A stretch of DNA of 64,000 nucleotides. Origin: JAFAHS01 sp046728175 (GTDB taxonomy: Bacteria > Desulfobacterota > Binatia > Binatales > Binataceae). Both the position numbers and the translations under genes were made by a program. The DNA is taken from assembly GCA_046728175.1 (NCBI GenBank), contig JBKPEA010000049.1, forward strand, positions 1 through 64,000. The letters are read 5' to 3'. Of this stretch, positions 52,248 through 62,029 are shown one piece after another (within the stretch, counting starts at the first letter, position 1; each line of letters starts with the position of its first letter). The notes under the pieces are model-generated. The model was not told the origin of the DNA, made no database searches, and worked only from the letters and a program-made list of their open reading frames with translations.

Positions 52248-53306
52248 TCAATCCTCGACGTCATCCCTGGCGGATAGAAGCGCGCGGATGGCTTCCGGAT
52301 CGCCCAGCAGACGATGCATGGCACTGTACGGATTGACCCGTCCCGCGCCTACTTCCTTCATGATCTCCGGAGCCCGGCCGTCCTTGAGCGCCCGTCCGGC
52401 GCGCTCGTCCAGCTCCGCAGTGAAAATTTCCACGAACTCACGACGGCGCCTCTCGGCTTCGCGCTCCGCATCAACATGCTCAGCCAGATACTGACGATGT
52501 TTGTCTATTGCGCCCACCAGCAAATCAATCCCTTTGTCGGCGGCCGCCTGCGTCATGATAACCGGCGGACGCCATTCCGCGCCCGCGGGTCGTAGATGCA
52601 CGTTCAGTTCGAGCTCCGCCTTGATGCGATCCGCGCCTTCGCGGTCGGCCTTGTTGACCACGAACACGTCGGCGATCTCATTGAGCCCGGCTTTCATCAC
52701 CTGCACCGAGTCGCCGCCTTCGGGCACCGTCACCACCACGGTGGTATCTGCCAGATCCATGACCGAGAGTTCGGTCTGCCCAACGCCGACGGTCTCAATT
52801 ACGATTATATCGTGACCGAAAGCATCCAGCAGCTTCACGATCTCTCGCGCGGCGCGGCTTAGTCCGCCATGGCTGCCGCGCGACGAGAGGCTCCGGATAT
52901 AGACGGAGGAATCTTTGTAATGATCTGTCATCCGCACCCGGTCGCCGAGCACCGCCCCGCCGGAAAACGGACTCGATGGATCGATTGCCAGCACCGCCAC
53001 TCGTTTTCCGAGCGCGCGATACTTGACGATCAGCCGGTTGACCAGCGTCGATTTGCCGGCGCCCGGAGGTCCGGTGATCCCGATGACCTGGGCGTGGCCG
53101 GTCAAGGGATAGACTCGTTCGATGATCGCGCTGGTCTCCGGTGCGCGGTTTTCCACCAGTGTGATGAGCCGCGCCAGCGCATTGCGATCGTGATTGGCAA
53201 ACTGCTCCAGACGCTGTTCCAGCCGGGAATTGACTGGGCGAGTCGGGGTCGAATTTGGGGAGGTTCCTGGCGTGCGCGCGGACATAGGATATGGTCTTCT
53301 GATCAT
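52248..53306 (-). CDS. meaB: MeaB-type GTPase (methylmalonyl-CoA mutase chaperone)
   Basis: 352 residues from ATG at 53306; the ATG at 53285 is equally possible. G3E P-loop GITGPPGAGKSTLVNRL (about 75), AIDPSSPFSGGAVLGDRVRM, IRSLSSRGSHGGLSRA, VIETVGVGQTELSVMDLADT and FVVNKADREGADR. MeaB/ArgK proteins gate cobalamin loading and protect B12-dependent acyl-CoA mutases. No mutase gene is in the window. Confidence 0.93.
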   Translation of the reverse strand: MIRRPYPMSARTPGTSPNSTPTRPVNSRLEQRLEQFANHDRNALARLITLVENRAPETSAIIERVYPLTGHAQVIGITGPPGAGKSTLVNRLIVKYRALGKRVAVLAIDPSSPFSGGAVLGDRVRMTDHYKDSSVYIRSLSSRGSHGGLSRAAREIVKLLDAFGHDIIVIETVGVGQTELSVMDLADTTVVVTVPEGGDSVQVMKAGLNEIADVFVVNKADREGADRIKAELELNVHLRPAGAEWRPPVIMTQAAADKGIDLLVGAIDKHRQYLAEHVDAEREAERRRREFVEIFTAELDERAGRALKDGRAPEIMKEVGAGRVNPYSAMHRLLGDPEAIRALLSARDDVED

Positions 53307-53395
53307 AGCTGCACGAGTCGAAGGCAAGCAACGCTCTCTGCCGTAGCGAAGATGGCGTTGTGTTCCCTTTTCCGGCGCCTTAGTCTGGTTGTCGG

Positions 53396-53797
53396 ATGAA
53401 GCCGCCGGATCTCTACACCGATTGGAAGGTGGTTGCCGGAATCGCGCTGGTTATCCTGGGGGCAGGCAACTGGTTCATCGGGCTCAGCCGCACGCGGCAA
53501 TACGGTCAGATGATGGCGGCGGCGGAGCATGCCGCGGCGGCGACCGACTATCGCAGTTTTGACGAACTCGATGCGGGGACCGGGCCCGCGGTGATTGAGC
53601 CGCTGACGCCGCGTCAGCGTCAGCTCTCCTACGCGACCGCGCGGGTGGACTTTTATCACGCGACTTTTCTCACCGGCCAGGTGCTGGTCCTGGCGGGCGT
53701 CCTGCTTGCGCTGATCGGATTCATTTCGGTGATCCAGCGCGATGCGCGCTCAACGCTGCGCGGCGCGAATTCGCCCGGCGCCAGATCGGACGACTGA
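53396..53797 (+). CDS. hypothetical two-helix membrane protein
   Basis: 133 residues: helix 1 VVAGIALVILGAGNWFIGL (about 12-30), a central loop of about 60 residues, helix 2 LTGQVLVLAGVLLALIGFIS (about 92-111). No family recognised. It lies 14 bases before ispE and divergent from meaB, so probably cotranscribed with ispE. Confidence 0.7.
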   Translation: MKPPDLYTDWKVVAGIALVILGAGNWFIGLSRTRQYGQMMAAAEHAAAATDYRSFDELDAGTGPAVIEPLTPRQRQLSYATARVDFYHATFLTGQVLVLAGVLLALIGFISVIQRDARSTLRGANSPGARSDD

Positions 53798-53811
53798 GGG
53801 CGTCACCGCCG

Positions 53812-54714
53812 ATGGTCAAGCTGCTCGCCGAGTTTGCTCCGGGCAAGATCAACTTGTGCCTCCGGATCACCGGCAAACGCGCCGACGGATATCACGAACT
53901 GGATTCGATTTTCCTGCCGATTACGTGGAGCGATATCGTTCGCATCGAGACTCGCCCTGCGGACGTGCCGCGCGTGAGCCTGCGCTGTGATGAGGCCGCG
54001 TTAAACGACTTGCAATCCAACCTGGCCTCCCGCGCGGCCGGTGCGTTCATGCGCGAATTCGAGATCGCGGCCGAAGTGCTCGTCGATCTGCGCAAACGAA
54101 TCCCGATCGGCGCCGGCCTCGGCGGCGGATCGAGCGACGCCGGAACAGTGCTGCGCATGATGGCCGCAATCTTTGGCGTCTCATCTCCGGCGCGCGTTGC
54201 TGCGCTCGCGCTCCAGCTCGGCGCGGACGTGCCATTTTTCCTCGACCCGGGACCGGCTCGCGTGCGCGGCATCGGAGAGGTAATCGAGCCGCTCACCACG
54301 ATGGTGCGACTCAATCTGGTGATCGCGGTGCCCAACGTAAAAGTGCCGACCGCAAGAGTCTTCGCGGGGTTAAGACGCGGAGGCTGGAGCGGTCCCCTCG
54401 CAGACTCCGAAATACCGTCTATCCTCTCCGGAAGGATTTCCGCGACTCAGGCGATGAACGATCTCGCCAAGCCTGCGATGGCCTTGTTTCCGGACATCGC
54501 CAAGCTTAAAGCGTTACTTGAAGAAGAAGGAGCGCGAGTTGCCGCCATGTCCGGCAGCGGCGGCGCGGTTTTCGGACTCTACGACGATGTGCCGACTGCC
54601 CAAGCGGCCGCGCTTCGAATTCGCGCTCGTGCGCCCGACGCTTTGGTGCAGTCGGTCGTGACTACCAGCCTTGCGGAGCTGCGCAGTTCCACTTTTTCTA
54701 CAGAGTCCGCTTAG
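53812..54714 (+). CDS. ispE: 4-diphosphocytidyl-2-C-methyl-D-erythritol kinase
   Basis: 300-residue GHMP kinase of the non-mevalonate isoprenoid pathway. APGKINLCLRITGKRADGYH is the N-terminal substrate region, RIPIGAGLGGGSSDAGTVLR is the ATP loop (about 97-115), and VAAMSGSGGAVFGLYDD is the third GHMP motif. Asp in GLGGGSSDAG neighbourhood and Lys of GKINL suit the catalytic pair. Complete. Confidence 0.95.
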   Translation: MVKLLAEFAPGKINLCLRITGKRADGYHELDSIFLPITWSDIVRIETRPADVPRVSLRCDEAALNDLQSNLASRAAGAFMREFEIAAEVLVDLRKRIPIGAGLGGGSSDAGTVLRMMAAIFGVSSPARVAALALQLGADVPFFLDPGPARVRGIGEVIEPLTTMVRLNLVIAVPNVKVPTARVFAGLRRGGWSGPLADSEIPSILSGRISATQAMNDLAKPAMALFPDIAKLKALLEEEGARVAAMSGSGGAVFGLYDDVPTAQAAALRIRARAPDALVQSVVTTSLAELRSSTFSTESA

Positions 54715-54743
54715 TTCCTGTTGATGAGACCCGCGCGCCCGCA

Positions 54744-54772
54744 TTGACAGGTAAAATAGGCCTCAATAACAT
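54744..54772 (+). promoter_or_regulatory. sigma70-type promoter before tRNA-Gln/prs
   Basis: TTGACA (54744-54749), a 17-base spacer and TAACAT (54767-54772). The -35 is perfect and the spacing optimal. It points to tRNA-Gln(TTG), prs and rplY. The transcript would have a leader of about 340 bases. Confidence 0.5.
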
Positions 54773-55116
54773 CGCAATCCCGCATATTAGTCGCGGCTTA
54801 CGCGGGTTTTCCGGGCACGAAACCTAGTCAAGACTGCTCTTACTGGATCCGCAAAAGCCGGAGTGCGTTTTGGGGGCGGCGGGCGGCTGAATCGCCCGCG
54901 GACAGCGTTGGTTGAGCAGGGGATTGAGAGAACGACGACCGGGACGCGAAGGAAATATTGTTCTCAACAACCTGCGAAGAGGATGGCTGCCTCCCTTTGG
55001 TTCTTCCCCTGCGGGGGACTACCGGGGGGCGGTGTAAGTCCTTTGTCGGCGGCTGGTTAGGGCCCAGTGCCAAGGCGCGTGGCGGGTGATTTTCTCAGGC
55101 TTCGATGCGCATGCGC
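54773..55116 (+). other. leader region before tRNA-Gln
   Basis: About 344 bases without a credible gene. GC-rich hairpins occur (for example CCCCTGCGGGG at about 55007-55017), so attenuation or RNA processing signals are possible but not demonstrated. Confidence 0.35.
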
Positions 55117-55192
55117 TGGGCGGTCGCCAAGCTGGTAAGGCACCAGGCTTTGGACCTGGCATTCGAAGGTTCGAATCCTTCCCGCCCAGCCA
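55117..55192 (+). tRNA. tRNA-Gln (anticodon TTG)
   Basis: TGGGCGG pairs with CCGCCCA, discriminator G, CCA encoded. Anticodon arm CCAGG-CTTTGGA-CCTGG gives TTG; T arm GAAGG-TTCGAAT-CCTTC. Complements the CTG isoacceptor at 7684, so the window has both Gln tRNAs. It is 59 bases upstream of prs. Confidence 0.95.
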
Positions 55193-55251
55193 ACTGATGA
55201 TTTGCCGCCGAGTGCGAAGGGGAGACCGCGGGTAGATCGCAGAATCTAGAG

Positions 55252-56211
55252 ATGGCAGACAAAGCCAAAGACGCATTGGAAATTTTCACCGGTACTTCCA
55301 ACCCGGCGCTGGCCCGCGAAGTCTGTGAGCATCTCGGAGAGCGTCTCGGCGAAGCCGAAGTGGGGCGCTTCCCGGATGGCGAGGTGATGGTCGAAATACA
55401 CGAGAACGTTCGCGGCGGCGACGTGTTCGTTATCCAGTCGACCTGTTCGCCTCCGAATGAGAGCCTGATGGAGCTGCTGCTGGTGATGGATGCCCTGCGG
55501 CGAGCTTCGGCGCGGCGCGTCACCGCGGTGGTTCCCTACTTTGGTTACTCGCGGCAGGATCGCAAGGTCGCCTCGCGCGTACCGATCAGCGCCAAGCTGG
55601 TCGCCGACCTGATCACCACCGCAGGCGCCTCGCGGGTCGTGACGGTTGACCTGCACGCCGGGCAGATTCAGGGGTTCTTCAACATTCCGGTCGACAATTT
55701 GTATGCGATGCCGGTGCTGATCAGCTATCTGCGCAAACGCCTGGATGAGAAGAAGATCAGCGTCATCTCGCCCGATGCCGGCGGCGTGGAGCGCGCGCGT
55801 GCTTTCGCAGGGCGGCTCAACGCCAACCTCGCGATTATCAACAAGCGCCGCAGACGCGCGAGCGAGGTTGCCGAAATGCAACTGGTCGGTGAGGTGCGCG
55901 ATTCCGTGGCAGTGCTGGTCGATGACATGATCGACACGGCTGGCACCATCACCGAGGCGGCGAAAGTGGTGGCGAACGCGGGTGCCAGCGAGGTGTTCGC
56001 GGTGGCGACCCATCCAATTCTTTCCGATCCCGCCTGCGAGCGCCTAAACAAATCGAATATCGTGGAAATTGTCACAACCAACAGCATCCTGCTGCGCCCC
56101 AAGGTCCAGATGGAGCTGAAAAAGCTCAAGGTGCTGTCGGTGGCGACGCTTATAGCGGAAGCCGTGAAACGCATTCATAATGAGGAGTCGGTCAGCTCGC
56201 TGTTCAACTAG
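55252..56211 (+). CDS. prs: ribose-phosphate pyrophosphokinase
   Basis: 319-residue class I PRPP synthase. IFTGTSNPALAREVCEHLGE, FPDGEVMVEIHENVRGGDVF, YFGYSRQDRKVASRVPISAK (ATP flexible loop), VDLHAGQIQGFFNIPVDNLY (metal site) and LVDDMIDTAGTITEAA (PRPP-binding loop). Makes PRPP for nucleotide, His and Trp synthesis. The tRNA-Gln-prs-ctc order is common in proteobacteria. Confidence 0.96.
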   Translation: MADKAKDALEIFTGTSNPALAREVCEHLGERLGEAEVGRFPDGEVMVEIHENVRGGDVFVIQSTCSPPNESLMELLLVMDALRRASARRVTAVVPYFGYSRQDRKVASRVPISAKLVADLITTAGASRVVTVDLHAGQIQGFFNIPVDNLYAMPVLISYLRKRLDEKKISVISPDAGGVERARAFAGRLNANLAIINKRRRRASEVAEMQLVGEVRDSVAVLVDDMIDTAGTITEAAKVVANAGASEVFAVATHPILSDPACERLNKSNIVEIVTTNSILLRPKVQMELKKLKVLSVATLIAEAVKRIHNEESVSSLFN

Positions 56212-56235
56212 GCGAGCCGGATACGGAACCAATCG

Positions 56236-56982
56236 ATGGACACTGGTGAACTGAATTGTGAAAAGCGGGCAGTAAAGCCCCGCAGTACGATAACGGCGCT
56301 TCGCCGCCAGGGCCGCGTGCCGGCAGTGCTCTATGGCCCCAGCTCGCCGCCGACGCCGGTCTCGGTGAATGGCAGCGAGGTGCGCGATCGCCTCTCAGCC
56401 GCGTCGCATGCGCGAATCGTGCGACTCAAGTCGGGCGCGTCCGATCTGGACGGCCGCCATGTCATCTTCAAGGAAGTGCAGCGCGCACCGGTCTCCGGGG
56501 CGGTGCTCCACGCCGATCTCTACGAAGTCGACCTCAAGCGCGCGATCCAGGTCGAAGTGCCGCTCAAGTTCACCGGCCGCGCGCGCGGCGTCGCCGACGG
56601 CGGCATCCTGCAGCCACTGGTGCGGGCAATGACCGTGGAATGCCTGCCGCTGGAAATTCCCGAAGCGATCGAGATTGACGTGACCGAACTCGGCGTGCAC
56701 GACGTTATCCACGTGTCCGCGGTGAAAGTCCCCGGCAACGCGCAGCCGATTTTCGATCAGGACTTTGCGGTAGTTTCGGTTCTGCCGCCGACCGTCGCCG
56801 AGGCCCCTACCCCGCAGGCTGCTGCCGTCGAAGGTGTGCCGGAGGAGGGTGCGGCGCCCGCCGAAGCTGCAGCCGCCGGCGCGGCAGCACCCGCCGAAGG
56901 AGGGCCGAAAGAGGGCGCTGCCCCGGCGGCCGCTGCCGCGGGTGGCGCCGCCAAGAAGGCCGAGCCGGCGGCGAAGAAGTAA
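56236..56982 (+). CDS. rplY: 50S ribosomal protein L25/general stress protein Ctc
   Basis: 248 residues. The N-terminal L25 barrel (RSTITALRRQGRVPAVLYGP) binds 5S rRNA, and the C-terminal TL5/Ctc domain (DLKRAIQVEVPLKFTGRARG, DVTELGVHDVIHVSAVKVPG) follows. From about residue 195 a low-complexity Ala/Pro/Glu tail of about 55 residues (EEGAAPAEAAAAGAAAPAEG and onward, ending in Lys) continues. The tail is longer than average but of a type seen in other Ctc proteins. Confidence 0.94.
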   Translation: MDTGELNCEKRAVKPRSTITALRRQGRVPAVLYGPSSPPTPVSVNGSEVRDRLSAASHARIVRLKSGASDLDGRHVIFKEVQRAPVSGAVLHADLYEVDLKRAIQVEVPLKFTGRARGVADGGILQPLVRAMTVECLPLEIPEAIEIDVTELGVHDVIHVSAVKVPGNAQPIFDQDFAVVSVLPPTVAEAPTPQAAAVEGVPEEGAAPAEAAAAGAAAPAEGGPKEGAAPAAAAAGGAAKKAEPAAKK

Positions 56983-57065
56983 ACCACGCGCGCGCAACGC
57001 CGCACGTGGAACCGAGAGGAGTCCGCGTACGCTCGACGGCGCGCGCGGCGGGTGGAGGAGCCGTG

Positions 57066-60000
57066 GTGAGTTTCGCTCATCTGCACGTCCATACACAGTT
57101 CAGTCTGCTCGACGGCGCCAACAAGATCGGCCCCCTGCTGGAGCACGCCAAGGGGTCCGGTATGGAAGCGATGGCGATTACCGACCATGGCAACATGTTC
57201 GGTGCGGTCGAGTTCTACCAGAAGTCAATCGCCAACGGCATCAAGCCGATCATCGGCTGCGAGGCATACCTCGCGCCCGGCAGGCGCAGCGATCGCACGC
57301 AGGCGCCCCGCGGCGACGACATCGATGGCGCAGGCAATTTCCATCTCATCCTCCTCGCGCGGAACCGCACCGGCTACCAAAACCTCTGCAAGCTGCTGAC
57401 CAGCGCGTACCAGGAGGGACTCTATTACAAGCCGCGCATCGACAAGGAAATTCTCGCGGAGTTCTCCGACGGCCTCATCGTACTCTCGGGGTGTCTGTCA
57501 GGAGAGATTCCGCGCTGGCTGCGGCAGGGGCGCATGGACAAAGCATGCGAGGCCGCCGAATGGTACGCGAAAACCTTCCGAGATCGCTTTTACGTGGAGC
57601 TGCAGGACAACCGGCTCCATGCGCCCATCAATGGAGCGCTCCGCGACCTCGCGCGCAAGGTGGGGTTGCCATTGGTGGCCACCAACGACTGTCACTATCT
57701 CCATCGGGGCGATGCGAAGGCGCACGAGGTCCTGCTGTGCATCCAGACCGGCAAGACCATGGCCGACGAGACCCGCTGGCGTTTCGATACCGACGAACTC
57801 TACGTAAAAACGGCGGAGGAGATGGCCCAGGCATTCGGGGCTGATTCCGAAGAATTCCGGAACACCATGGAAATCGCCAGGCGGGTCGAGTTCGAGTTCG
57901 AATTCGGCAAGTTCCGCTTTCCGGTGTACCAGGCTGGGGAGCACGTGAACCTGGACGACGAAATGGAGCAACGCGCGCGCGGGGGGTTGGAGCAACGCCT
58001 CGGCGAGATCCGCGCGCGCTACGGCGAGGTCGATCCCGCCCCGTATCGGGAACGGCTCGATCGCGAACTTCCGGTTATCCGCGACATGGGGTTCTCCGGT
58101 TACCTGCTGATCGTGCAGGACTTCATGAGTTATGCGCGCGATCAGGGCATCCCCACCGGACCAGGCCGCGGCTCGGTGGTTGGATCGCTCGTGTCGTATG
58201 CGCTGGGTATCACCGAAGTCGATCCTATCGAGCACAAGCTGCTGTTCGAGCGCTGGCTGAACCCCGGCCGCAAATCGATGCCCGATATCGACTCGGACTT
58301 CTGCTGGGAGCGGCGCGACGAAATTCTGGACTACGTGCGCGGCAAATACGGGGCGGATCGCGTCGCGCAGATAATCACGTTCGGAACCATCAAGGGCAAG
58401 CAGGCAATTCGCGACGTCGGGCGGGTGCTCGGGCTCTCGTTCGCGGAGACCGACAAGATCGTCAAGCTCTACCCCGCGCCCAAGCAGGGACGCGACTTCC
58501 CGCTGAAAGATGCCCTCGACCTGGAACCGCGCCTCAAGGAAGAGCGGAGGAATCACCCGGAACTGTTTGACTACGCATTCAAGCTCGAAGGCCTGCTGCG
58601 CCACACCTCCAAACACGCAGCCGGGGTGGTGATCGCAGATGCGCCGCTTCACTCGATGGTGCCGCTGTACGTCGACAAGGAGAGCGGCGAGGACGGGTTG
58701 GCGATAACTCAGTATTCGATGAAAGGAGTCGAGGAGATCGGGCTGATCAAGTTTGATTTCCTCGCGCTCAAGAATCTCACCCTGATCAAGGACACCCTCG
58801 ATCTTATCGGCGCCGGTGGCAAGGAAGTGCCCGACTTGAACCGGCTGCGGCTCGACGATGTTGAAACCTATCGATTGCTCGCGCGCGGCGACACGGTTGG
58901 GGTGTTCCAGATGGAAGGTTCGGGGATGCGCCGCTTCCTAAGCGACCTGAAGCCGACCCGCTTCGAGGACATCGTCGCGGCGACTTCGCTTTTCCGTCCC
59001 GGTCCGCTCGACGCGGTTCAGGATGGCAAGACCATGGTCCAGCACTACGTAGATCGCAAGCACGGTCGCGAAAAAGTCGAGTACGACCACCCGCTGCTGG
59101 AGCCGGTGCTCGCCGACACCTATGGTGTCATCGTCTACCAGGAACAGGTCATGCGTGCCGCGCAGGCGCTTGCCGGCTACACCCTGCAACAAGCCGACAT
59201 GCTCCGCGCCGCGATGGGCAAGAAAAACAAGGCGGTCATGGAGAAGGAGCACGCCGGATTCATCGAAGGGGCCGAAAAGAACGGCCTCCCGCGCGTGCTC
59301 GCGCAATCGATCTTTGAAAAGATCGAAACCTTCGCCTCCTACGGATTCAACAAGTCGCACGCCGCCGCCTACTCGCTGACCACCTATCGCACCGCCTATC
59401 TCAAGGCGCATTTTCCGCAGGAGTTCATGGCGGCGCTCATGTCGCTCGACATGGATGATGCCGACAAGACCTACAAGAACATCGCGGCGCTGCGCGAGAT
59501 GCGCATCGCGATTCTCCCTCCCGACGTGAACGAGAGCCGGGTGAAGTTTGCAGTCGCCGAGGGTGGGATTCGCTTCGGGCTGGGCGCGGTCCGCGGCGTC
59601 GGCGCGAAAACCGCCGCCGCTATCATTGCAGAGCGCGAACAGCGCGGTCGCTTCGAGGGCTTAATGGATTTCTGTGTTCGCGTCGGCGCGCAGCTGGTGA
59701 ATCGGCGTGTGCTCGAGGCACTGATCAAATGCGGGGCGTTTGATTCCGGCGGCTTCACCCGCGCGGCGCTGATGGCGCAGGTCGATGATTGCCTCAAGCT
59801 TGCGCAGAAGGCACAGAGCGACGCCGAGCGCAATCAGATGGGCCTGTTCGGCGGCGCGGTAGCGTCAGCACCTGGGCCACGCCGCGAATCGGTGCGCGAG
59901 TGGGATGCGAAGGAAAAATTGAAAAACGAAAGAGAGGCGCTCGGCTTCTACATCACGGCGCATCCGCTCGACAAGTACGAACGCGTTATCGCGCGCATCA

Positions 60001-60539
60001 GCCGCTTGACCACTGCCGACCTTCCGGCGGCCCCCGACGGAAGCCAGGTCCAAATTGCCGGCGTAGTGCAGGCAGTCAAGCTTAAGAACAACAAGTCCGG
60101 CAAGCGCTACGCGACGTTCTCGCTGGAAGATCGAGACGGAGTGGTCGAGGCGATCGCCTGGCCGGAGACCTACCAGAAGTACGAAGCTGTAATCTCGGGC
60201 GAGGGGCCCGTGGTTGCGCGCGGCAAGCTCGATGTCGACGAGGATCGCGCGCAAATCATCCTCGATGATTTGCGGCCGTTGCATACGGCACTGCTGGATT
60301 CCTATCGCGAAGTTCGCGTGTACGCGTCGCGCAGCCGTCTCGAGAACGGGGGCCTCGATGAGCTCAAAGCTACCCTGGCGCGTTATCGCGGCAAGTCGCT
60401 GACCTACCTGCATCTGGGCCTGGACGATGGCCGCGAAGCGGTCCTACTGCTGGGCGACGGTTTCCGGGTGACACCGAGCGATGCATTCGTCGCCGAAGTA
60501 GAGAAGGTGCTCTCGCCCGGCGCAGTAGAACTTAAGTAG
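57066..60539 (+). CDS. dnaE: DNA polymerase III alpha subunit
   Basis: 1,157 residues from the second of two adjacent GTG codons (VSFAHLHVHTQFSLLDGANK) behind GGAGGAG; the first GTG is equally possible. PHP domain (HLHVHTQFSLLDGANK, AMAITDHGNMFG), polymerase core with GPGRGSVVGSLVSYALGITE and PDIDSDFCWERRDEILDYV (catalytic Asp pair), helix-hairpin-helix (RGVGAKTAAAI) and an OB domain (VQIAGVVQAVKLKNNKSGKR). The catalytic core of the replicative polymerase. Complete and of normal length. Confidence 0.97.
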   Translation: MSFAHLHVHTQFSLLDGANKIGPLLEHAKGSGMEAMAITDHGNMFGAVEFYQKSIANGIKPIIGCEAYLAPGRRSDRTQAPRGDDIDGAGNFHLILLARNRTGYQNLCKLLTSAYQEGLYYKPRIDKEILAEFSDGLIVLSGCLSGEIPRWLRQGRMDKACEAAEWYAKTFRDRFYVELQDNRLHAPINGALRDLARKVGLPLVATNDCHYLHRGDAKAHEVLLCIQTGKTMADETRWRFDTDELYVKTAEEMAQAFGADSEEFRNTMEIARRVEFEFEFGKFRFPVYQAGEHVNLDDEMEQRARGGLEQRLGEIRARYGEVDPAPYRERLDRELPVIRDMGFSGYLLIVQDFMSYARDQGIPTGPGRGSVVGSLVSYALGITEVDPIEHKLLFERWLNPGRKSMPDIDSDFCWERRDEILDYVRGKYGADRVAQIITFGTIKGKQAIRDVGRVLGLSFAETDKIVKLYPAPKQGRDFPLKDALDLEPRLKEERRNHPELFDYAFKLEGLLRHTSKHAAGVVIADAPLHSMVPLYVDKESGEDGLAITQYSMKGVEEIGLIKFDFLALKNLTLIKDTLDLIGAGGKEVPDLNRLRLDDVETYRLLARGDTVGVFQMEGSGMRRFLSDLKPTRFEDIVAATSLFRPGPLDAVQDGKTMVQHYVDRKHGREKVEYDHPLLEPVLADTYGVIVYQEQVMRAAQALAGYTLQQADMLRAAMGKKNKAVMEKEHAGFIEGAEKNGLPRVLAQSIFEKIETFASYGFNKSHAAAYSLTTYRTAYLKAHFPQEFMAALMSLDMDDADKTYKNIAALREMRIAILPPDVNESRVKFAVAEGGIRFGLGAVRGVGAKTAAAIIAEREQRGRFEGLMDFCVRVGAQLVNRRVLEALIKCGAFDSGGFTRAALMAQVDDCLKLAQKAQSDAERNQMGLFGGAVASAPGPRRESVREWDAKEKLKNEREALGFYITAHPLDKYERVIARISRLTTADLPAAPDGSQVQIAGVVQAVKLKNNKSGKRYATFSLEDRDGVVEAIAWPETYQKYEAVISGEGPVVARGKLDVDEDRAQIILDDLRPLHTALLDSYREVRVYASRSRLENGGLDELKATLARYRGKSLTYLHLGLDDGREAVLLLGDGFRVTPSDAFVAEVEKVLSPGAVELK

Positions 60540-60607
60540 CATCAGCCGCTGGAATCTGCAGGTCACGGCGGATTCTCGCCAATCGGTTTCTTTCCCAGAG
60601 GTCCGAT

Positions 60608-62029
60608 TTGATCAGCGGATGTTTTTTCGGAATTGACCCATGCCTTGGGTCTGCTACCCTCGGCCTAAGGCGACCCTTTGCCGCGGAGATTTCTGGACGA
60701 TTGCATAGCGTAGCGCGTGAACAGCACGACCGCGCCGTTCTGGTCGGGGTCGACCTGGGCGGACACGCGGGAATTTCCAGCGAGGAATCACTTGCCGAAC
60801 TGAAAGCTCTGGCCGAGGGTGCCGGCGCCATCGTCGAAGCCACCGTTAGCCAGCGCCTGAAGGCTCCCGATTCCCGCACGTTTATCGGCCGAGGGAAGAC
60901 CGGCGAGGTTGGCGAGATTTCGCGGATGACCGACGCGACCGTCGCGATCTTTGACGACGCACTGTCGCCGGCGCAGTCGCGCAACCTGGAAAATCAACTG
61001 AAGCTGCGGGTTATCGATCGCAGCCAGCTCATCCTGGACATTTTTGCGCAGCGCGCCCGCACCCTGGAAGGCAAGCTGCAGGTCGAGATTGCGCAGCTTG
61101 CCTACCTGCAGCCGCGCCTGACCCGGCAGTGGACGCATTTGTCGCGGGTGCGCGGTGGTGCGGCAGGGGGCGGTGGAGGAGGGGTAGGCGCGCGCGGCGG
61201 TGGGGTCGGGACGCGCGGACCCGGTGAAACCCAGCTCGAAGTCGACCGTCGCCGGTTGCGTGAACGCCTCACCCGACTGCGCGCTCGCCTCAAGCATGTC
61301 GAGCGAACCCGCGACAATCAGCGGCGTCGGCGCCTGGAAGTTCCTTACCCAACCGTTGCGCTGGTTGGTTACACGAATTCCGGGAAGTCAACCCTGCTCA
61401 ATGTACTCACCGGCGCGAACGTTGAAGCCGCGAACCGGCTGTTTTCGACCCTGGATCCGACGATTCGCCGGCTTAGGCTGCCTAACCGGATGACGGTCAT
61501 GATTGCCGACACGGTCGGGTTTATCCATCGATTGCCGCATACGCTGGTCGAAGCGTTCAAGGCGACGCTGGAGGAAGTTCGGACTGCTGACCTGTTGCTG
61601 CACGTGGTCGACGCGAGCTCCGAACTTGCCGCCGAGCACATGGAGATAGTGGATCGCGTGCTGGAGGAAATCGGCGCCGGAGCCACGCGGCGAATCATCG
61701 TGATGAACAAGATTGACCTGATCGAGCATTCGCCGGGAACCCCGGCCGGCGCGGTAGCGATTTCCGCCCTGCGCTCCCTTGGACTTGAGCGTCTGCTGGA
61801 CCGCATCGGCCGCGAGCTCGGAATAACGCGCGAGGAGGTGGCAGTGACGATCGCCGCCAATCGCGGAGATCTGATTGCGATGGCGCGGCGGGAGGGCGAA
61901 GTGATAAGCGAAGAGTATCGAGACGGCGTGGTCGCGATGCGCGTGCGGGTGAGCCCCCCGGTTGCAGGGCGATTGCGCAAAGCGGATCTGGCCGAGGCCT
62001 GGCAGTCCCGTGACTTGCGATGGCCGTAG
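60608..62029 (+). CDS. hflX: ribosome-associated GTPase HflX
   Basis: 473 residues from TTG 60608; a TTG at 60701 (LHSVAREQHDRAVLVGV) gives a 442-residue product closer to family length. N-terminal HflX domain (SEESLAELKALAEGAGAIVE, TFIGRGKTGEV), an extended Gly-rich linker (RGGAAGGGGGGVGARGGGVG) before TRGPGETQLEVDRRRLRERL, then the GTPase domain: GYTNSGKSTLLNVLTGA, DTVGFIHRLPHTLVEAFKAT and NKIDLIE. HflX splits stalled ribosomes. The Gly linker is longer than usual. It overlaps pgsA by 10 bases. Confidence 0.95.
   Translation: MISGCFFGIDPCLGSATLGLRRPFAAEISGRLHSVAREQHDRAVLVGVDLGGHAGISSEESLAELKALAEGAGAIVEATVSQRLKAPDSRTFIGRGKTGEVGEISRMTDATVAIFDDALSPAQSRNLENQLKLRVIDRSQLILDIFAQRARTLEGKLQVEIAQLAYLQPRLTRQWTHLSRVRGGAAGGGGGGVGARGGGVGTRGPGETQLEVDRRRLRERLTRLRARLKHVERTRDNQRRRRLEVPYPTVALVGYTNSGKSTLLNVLTGANVEAANRLFSTLDPTIRRLRLPNRMTVMIADTVGFIHRLPHTLVEAFKATLEEVRTADLLLHVVDASSELAAEHMEIVDRVLEEIGAGATRRIIVMNKIDLIEHSPGTPAGAVAISALRSLGLERLLDRIGRELGITREEVAVTIAANRGDLIAMARREGEVISEEYRDGVVAMRVRVSPPVAGRLRKADLAEAWQSRDLRWP

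Noticed and set aside
56834..57844. 336-codon frame overlapping rplY and dnaE
   Set aside because: Arg/Pro-rich frame shift of the L25 tail and the DnaE PHP domain; not a gene.
57498..58652. 384-codon minus-strand frame inside dnaE
   Set aside because: Antisense shadow; the dnaE reading is complete and conserved.
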